DNA of 64,000 bases, taken from Ctenosaura bakeri (Eukaryota; Chordata; Lepidosauria; Squamata; Iguanidae). Both the position numbers and the translations under genes were made by a program. This document shows positions 58,336-64,000 of the stretch, in pieces. Under the pieces are notes generated by a model that saw only the letters and a program-made list of their open reading frames with translations, searched no databases and had not been told where the DNA came from. The stretch covers positions 62,001-126,000 of the forward strand of contig CAOLHI010003128.1 of NCBI GenBank assembly GCA_948474755.1, read 5' to 3'. The first letter of the stretch is position 1. Each line of letters begins with the position of its first letter.

Positions 58336-59924
58336 CTATTCATCATTGTCTCTTACAGAAGAAAAGAAATTACCTGTGAGTTTCAACAGTGTCTGTAGAA
58401 ATTAGGATCTTTGCTTAAGGTGTGGTGAGCTCATGAATCAGAAAATTCCTTCCTGGACTTGAGGATAAGGTACTTCTTCAAATGATGCTTTTAGGGTGGT
58501 GACAGAGATGCTGGCTTAAAGGAACTTCTGTGGCAAAACAAATTTGTGTCACTCACCTCCTATGGTGGAGAAATCAAGAGTGTATCCAGAAGAGGTCAAT
58601 TACTATGGAATGTGTTAGCAATGACTTCCCCCAAGGCCACCAGGAAAGGGGATATGAGCCTTGTGGTTTATGTGAGTCTTCAGTAACTTTAAGAAAAAAT
58701 GGGCTCTTCTGAGTGAATTACAGTGCTGAAGAAGCAAACTAAGTGGTGTCACCACAGGAATGGCTTTGGGGAAATCTCCATGTCTTAGAGACATTGACTA
58801 ACAGTTCCTCCCTGGACACTGTAAAAAAGGTTGAATCAAGGCTAGCACAGTTAAGAGACTTGCTAGCATTATGGCTCAGAACTTTCCCTCAAAGAGGAGA
58901 AGAAACTGAAGAGCTAATTCAAAACTAGATTTTTTTTAGGATTTTCAGCAGTGGAAAGAATGCATCCCCTTTTCCACTCCTGCTGAGATTTGGAAAGAAA
59001 GGTTCATGGCCTCTGTTGACTCTCACAGAAAATCCAAAATGGTTGTATCTTTTCCCTCTTGTTTCTAAAATCTGGATAAAAAAAAATTAGAGGTACACTT
59101 AACCCTCAGGAGAGTATTATTCCTCCCAAATTTTAGACAAATAAATGAAATTTTGTGTGCTTAAAATTCTAGTATCAGGAAGCACCAGAACTATGTCAGA
59201 TCAGGCATGGTTTTTGTATTTAACCCAAATCCAGTTCTCATGCATGAAATGAAATAACTGGAATTTGTTGACGCATTCACTTTCATTGCCCTAGATCTGC
59301 TTGCCCTCACTGATCTCTTCCCATTCACCGTGATTTCTGATTATAAGGATAATCTATGTGACTAATCCAGGTTGGATTATTTTCATTCAACCATAATGAT
59401 GCCATCAAATTGCCAAGCTTCCTTGCATAATTGTAACATTCTTACATTGTTTCATACATTGCATTATTCCAGGAGAGCCATACGACTAAACTAGGAAACA
59501 CAAAGAAACTGCAACAAGCAGACAAAGGGCATAGAACAAGCTGGAACTGCAGTTCTTAACCTGTGGTTCACAAACTTCTCAAGTTCTGGACTGGCCACCA
59601 CCAACTTGGTACTGGGCCCTCCTGAACACAAAGTCCTATAAGAACTTCCTGATTGGCCTGGACATCTTCCTGCATAGTAAGACATTCCTGGTCTTGATGT
59701 GTTCTAGCTTTTAACCTCCAGGACTGGCTAGGAAATCCACACCTCCTCCCTTGCATTTCCACTTTTCCAGTTTGAAATATAATTTCAAGGTCAAACATTA
59801 AGAACTCCATCTTCTACTACATCAGTAGCTACAGCAGTAACTACTTCTACTGGTACTACCACCCAAACAATTACTTCTTAAGCCAGGCAGCATGCTGGAA
59901 AATGATGGCTGCAGTGCTGTCTAT
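58336..59924. other. Mostly unassigned DNA
   Basis: At 59545-59590 'gcagttcttaacctgtggtt' resembles a hAT-like terminus but has no partner. Elsewhere I recognise no repeat, RNA or exon. Confidence 0.4.
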
Positions 59925-60352
59925 GGCCCTTTTTGCACTGCATTCACTATACAGAAGGGCCTCTGGAATGTCATGCAATTACGAGGAGCAGTCCACATAA
60001 TGTCCTCGCAATTGTGCGAGGCTGCCGGGGGCGGCTGGCACCAATTGCGCACAATTTCATTTTCATAGCCGAAAATGCTGCATGATCGCGCATCACTCCA
60101 GGGTCCCACATGCACTTACTGTGTGTGCAGAGCCTTTAGAGTCACAGCACTTGCTCTTCCTCCCCCAGCACAGCCTGGGGAAATCCCAGGCTGTGCTGCA
60201 GAAGGAAGAGGAGGAGCCCTCATGCTGCCTGCTCACCAGCAGGCAGCGGCTGTGGAGGTGAAGCAGTGGGGGCACGAGAGCCTCTCACAAGAGGCTGCTC
60301 ATGCGATCCCCATGCCCCAGTGCCATGAAAAAGGTAAGGTGCGGAAAGGGCC
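59925..60352 (+). mobile_element. GC-rich Harbinger-like MITE, copy D (reference copy)
   Basis: It begins GGCCCTTTTTGCACTGCATT and ends AAGGTGCGGAAAGGGCC. TAT lies on the left and TAG on the right. The interior has the self-complementary 'gcacagcctggggaaatccc' and 'aggctgtgctgc', then 'gcctctcacaagaggctgct', all hairpin-forming. It is the clearest copy for defining the family's ends. No transposase. Confidence 0.8.
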
Positions 60353-61228
60353 TAGATCATGGGGCACATTGAGATAGGAAGCTGAAGAATCCTTTGGCGT
60401 CCTGACACAGCTATCCATCTCAATGTGCCCTATGACCCAGAGAGTGCTTCAATCATCATTTCCCAGCACCCTGAACTAAAGCACCCCAGAAATCCTTCAA
60501 TTGGGCCACTGCCTGGCTTAACAGGTAAGATGGGGGTCATGTCTGGTAATGAATGACTGCAAAAGTGAATTCCCAAAGTTTCAAGATTGTCTGTTCTGCT
60601 TATCACCTTGTAAATATTGGAAGGGACATCAGCCATTGTATTTATGCTGCACATCACCCCACTCACTTGCACACAAACACAGAGTATGTTGTGTTTATGG
60701 ATTAGGGTTTAAAAAAAAAGAAAGAAATCCAAGTTTTCCTCAACTTAGTATGCAATTTCCAAGTTTTTTCCTACTTAGAAAAAAAATAGTTTTGTATGCT
60801 CTTCCTTGTTAGTAATTTTTGACTTCTTATTGGCTGGCACGCCTTGCTGACAACCCCCTCATACTGTCCGGCCATAAGTGACCCAGCATTCCATCTGTGA
60901 AATGCTGGAGGGTATGCTTGCTTGTTCTTGGTCGTACTACTGGATTGTATCTTGATATCTCCTAGCTTCTGCCTCCTAGGCCCTGACTTCCTGGCATAAT
61001 CTGTGGCTCTCTAGCCTCATATAAAACAAGGCATAACAGTCTAAGGACTTTAAAAAAATCTCTTATGGATGTTCAATGGGTTCTATAATACTACAAGAGC
61101 TATGGCTATACTTATTATGAAATGGTGTAGACTGAAACATATTCACTTACATTTTTGTTATCAGAACAGGAAGTAATGCAGGGACAGAAGGGAAGCTCTC
61201 TTATGAAGTACTCATGGGCATGCATCTA
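60353..61228. other. Unassigned DNA
   Basis: No exon or repeat recognised with confidence. Confidence 0.4.
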
Positions 61229-61682
61229 CAGTTGGTCCTCCACATTTCACGGATTTGATTATTTGTGAGTTTCTCCAACTCCTGCCCCCCTCCATCTGAA
61301 ACATTTCTTTTCCAGGGGGACTTTCACTCTCAATGACTCTAATCAGGCCATGCAGCCCTTTAAAAACCCACATCTGGTCCTCCTCCTCCACCAGCAGCTT
61401 CCTGGCCAGCCAAATACAGCTTGCACCCTGATATTTCAGCACCACAAACCCTCTCCCAAAGCCCCCACACACCCAAGAAAGGAGATGGGCAAGAGAGAAA
61501 GCCTAGGGCCACCCATTTTCCCTCCCCTTTCCCTGACCTGGTTTGAACTGGGTGCCCTTTTCCCTCACCATGACTTGGCCCTCTTCCCGCAGACAAATAA
61601 ACACATATTTTGCTATTTGTGATTTTTCCACTTTTGGAGGGGTCCTGCATCCCTAACCCTAGTGAATATGGAGGGCCAATTA
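61229..61682 (+). mobile_element. Tigger/mariner-like MITE flanked by TA, copy 3
   Basis: The left end is CAGTTGGTCCTCCACATTTC and the right end is ATATGGAGGGCCAATTA, both mutated from CAGTTGGCCCTCCA. TA lies outside at 61227-61228 and 61683-61684. The interior ('ttcctggccagccaaataca', 'gctgcaccctgatatttcag'-like) matches the copy at 6.7 kb in the same orientation. Confidence 0.78.
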
Positions 61683-63218
61683 TACATATATGTGCACTCA
61701 GTCAAATCACGTCTGGCTATACCTATGATAGGACTGTGTTAACTCAATCATATCCATCTTTACTTTCAGAACACCAAGTAATGCAGAAACAGAGGGAAAG
61801 CTCTGGCATGTTGCATCTATGTGCATGCATTTACATACACAGGCATTAGAAACAAGATGCATCTGCTCTTCATTAAGGGACTGAGGCTGGAATCCTGTTA
61901 GGTATTTACATCATCATAAACCGATTTACAATCATGTAAAGATGAATGGTGAAGCTGTGAAATGCTCCTATTCTCAGGAGGGGAGCGGAGAGAGGAGCTA
62001 TTTCTCCAGGACTATTGTGCAAATGAAGCCAACTTCATGGCTGTTGCACCAGAGCAGCCAGTGCATAATGGACCTTAGAGTACAAAATAATAAATATAAT
62101 AAATAAATACTGTTGGGCCTTGTTGCACAAGGGGCACCAGAATGCTGTAGGACTGGTTGCACAGTAGGAATTCCCTTTGCATCACAGGACACTGTGCAGG
62201 ACTCCCTTGTGTGCATCATCACAATTCACTAGAACGGTTGCTCATCCTCTTGGGGATGTAGGTACACCATGATCAAGTTATGAATCACAGTCCTAGATGC
62301 AGGATATCAGTCTGAGTTTCTGACTTAAAACAGACTCAAATGATGCCCCATTTCAGAATGACAAGCTCCTCCTGCAATAAAGAACTTTATGCAATTGATT
62401 TGCTAAACCACCATCTTGGCAACAGATGCATACAATCTCTGCACCCAAAGATAAACAAGTTTACTCTGAAGGGGTAATTGCTACCTTCCAGGCAGGGTAG
62501 TGGTGAGCCACAGTTAAAGAGGCAATTAAACTGGAGAGGGCAGAGAGGGGAAAAAAGAGAGGCTGAGAAGGGGAGGAGAAGAAAGGGAGAATGAGTGAGA
62601 GTGCAATGCCATTTATATAATTGGACAAGGTAGAGGGATACAGATTTCAGTCTCCAAGGAATAGATTGGGAAATGCATTATGTATTAATTCTTATCTTAG
62701 AAGGGTAGTTATAAAATTGAGCCAGACCCGTATGGAAAGCAAACACATAAATTGTGTCTCATTTTAATCTGGCAACTCACACAACTGCCAATTGTATTAC
62801 AGATCTGCCTTCCAAAGTTCGGCCAGGCGCTTACTTGTAACCACATCAACTCTTTCAGAGCTAAGCTGATCTAACAGAAGGGTGGCTGTCCCCCAGCCAA
62901 ATCCTTTATTGTGCTGGTTCTGGTGCTTGGTGAGTTACACTGGTGATTCTTTTTAAAAAAAAAAAAATAAGACGTTCGTCTTGATTGGAATTTAGATTAT
63001 GGAAGTATGACGAATCCAGGAATAGCAAAATTTCAAAAGCCAACAGGCAAGATCTAAGGGAAAAAACATTGGGAAGCTGTAGATGAGAGGAATGTTTGCA
63101 AATCCACACCACATACTTTTTTTTTTTTTTTTTTTGTTAGAATGGATATCCAAACATTTTCAAACATCAGTGGATTTTTCCAGTTTCCTTATTCAGTTTG
63201 TCTCATAGGAAACCAAAT
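61683..63218. other. Mostly unique DNA with a conserved-looking block at 62640-62880
   Basis: Around 61990-62220 'ttgttgcacaaggggcacca' and 'tggttgcacagtaggaatt' repeat GTTGCAC motifs of unknown origin. From about 62640 to 62880 the sequence is repeat-free with motifs such as 'aaatgcattatgtattaatt' and 'acataaattgtgtctcattt'. A 20-T run is at 63117-63135. Confidence 0.35.
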
Positions 63219-63315
63219 GCCGCTCTCTGAATAAATCTTGCCAAGAAAACCCCATGATAAGTTCACCTCAGGGTCATCACAAGTCAGAAATGACTTGAAG
63301 GTACAGAACAACAAT
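63219..63315 (+). mobile_element. SINE 3' part
   Basis: It contains 'tctgaataaatcttgccaag', 'aaaaccccatgataagttca', then 'cacaagtcagaaatgacttg' and 'aaggtacagaacaacaa'. The head is missing. It lies 60 bases upstream of a full-length SINE in the same orientation. Confidence 0.8.
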
Positions 63316-63374
63316 GTGAAAATTGTTGAAGCCAGAATTCTACACACTGATGCTCTGCACATGCATTAGGTGTT

Positions 63375-63600
63375 AAGAGCCAGTGTGTTGTAGTGGTTGG
63401 CCAAGGACACTGGAAGACCAGGGTTTGAATCCCTGCTCGGTCATGGAAACCCACTGACTGACCTTGGGGAAGTCACACACTCTCAGCCTCAGAGGAAGGC
63501 AAAGGTAACCCCCCTCTGAACAAATTCTATCAAGAAAACCCCACTGTGTAAGGGTTGCCATAAGTCAGAAATAACTTGAAGGTACACAACAGCAGCAACA
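63375..63600 (+). mobile_element. tRNA-derived SINE, full length
   Basis: This is the most complete copy. The tRNA-related head carries an A-box-like 'tgtagtggttgg' (about 63389-63400) and a B box GGGTTTGAATCC (63421-63432), the internal RNA polymerase III promoter. The body follows ('gaccttggggaagtcacaca', 'ctctcagcctcagaggaagg'), then the BovB-type tail 'gttgccataagtcagaaata', 'acttgaaggtacacaacagc'. Orientation is plus. Confidence 0.92.
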
Positions 63601-63639
63601 GTGGAAGTGTTTGAACAGTTAATTAATTGGTCCCATTAA

Positions 63640-63740
63640 AATACTTATATATCACCCTATATCTGAAGATCTCAGGGCAACTTAAAATAAAAACCAATTC
63701 AAAACAATTAATAATAGCAATAGTTGCAAATAGGAAATAG
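63640..63740 (-). mobile_element. LINE 3' tail fragment (L2/L3-like), minus strand
   Basis: 'acttatatatcaccctatat', 'ctgaagatctcagggcaact' and 'taaaataaaaaccaattcaa' are the reverse of a common reptile LINE tail. The rest of the element is absent. Confidence 0.55.
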
Positions 63741-64000
63741 TTGCACAGTAGGTGTCACTTTAGCGCCACAGCTTTCCCATTCAGCCCAAGGCATGTGTAG
63801 CACAATTAAGACCTAGTTCCACCTGCAAAGATTTACTTTATGCAACCTTGATATCAGATCTTGGCTTCCATCTTGACTTTGTTGAGTCTCTCATTTCTTC
63901 CTCATTCTTGTTTCATATCAAAGTGTGATACCTTTTTCCCTCTTTTTTCTTCCCAGATGCTTTTATGTATTTAAATACATTTTGTGTTTAATTGATTATA
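63741..64000. other. Unassigned DNA to the window edge
   Basis: No feature recognised. Confidence 0.4.

Noticed and set aside
63375..63450. Possible tRNA gene
   Set aside because: It has A- and B-box-like sequences but is continuous with a SINE body and tail. No cloverleaf with an intact acceptor stem is evident.

Overview
The window is vertebrate nuclear DNA and almost certainly comes from a squamate reptile, most likely a lizard. I infer this from the repeats. They include BovB/RTE LINE 3' ends, CR1 LINE 3' ends, a tRNA-derived SINE with a BovB-like tail (Sauria-SINE type), a 5S-rRNA-derived SINE with the same tail, and many short inverted-repeat DNA transposons. I cannot name the species. 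The DNA is AT-rich, and its few CpG-rich patches lie inside transposon copies.

I found no host protein-coding gene or exon that I would defend. The open reading frames are short, carry no recognisable host domain, and mostly fall in repeats. The only recognisable protein remnants are decayed C-terminal pieces of LINE ORF2: BovB on the + strand near 9.8-10.4 kb and 57.2-57.7 kb, and CR1 on the - strand near 35.8-36.1 kb and 47.1-47.3 kb. The window is best read as intergenic or deep intronic sequence.

Layout. 0-3 kb: two SINEs and a nested DNA-transposon pair. 3-10 kb: a foldback repeat, a TA-flanked Tigger-like element, a cluster of short perfect palindromes (7.88-8.11 kb) and a SINE. 9.8-10.4 kb: BovB. 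10.4-13.4 kb: mostly unique DNA with conserved-element-like blocks. 12-17 kb: several copies of a palindromic MITE, including a duplicated 100-bp flank plus MITE. 19.9-22.9 kb: dense transposon cluster with a 5S-derived SINE. 24.8-31.4 kb: more MITEs, a CR1 and SINEs. 32.8-37.5 kb: two CR1 copies and two MITEs. 37.5-46.9 kb: mostly unique DNA with microsatellites, a TIR element and a decayed tandem repeat. 46.9-53.7 kb: CR1 and other LINE 3' ends, a MITE and a trinucleotide array. 53.7-64 kb: unique DNA, BovB, a GC-rich MITE, a Tigger-like element, SINEs and a LINE tail.

The repeats form partner systems. BovB supplies reverse transcriptase, and its 3' tail is shared by the tRNA-SINE and the 5S-SINE. 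Two MITE families, one palindromic and one GC-rich, share a terminal inverted repeat close to GGCC(A/C)TTTCYGCAC. Several copies have a 3-bp target duplication (TAA, TTA, AAA, CAA or TCA), which points to one PIF/Harbinger-like transposase that is not encoded here. Nearly all CR1 and other non-BovB LINE fragments lie on the - strand.
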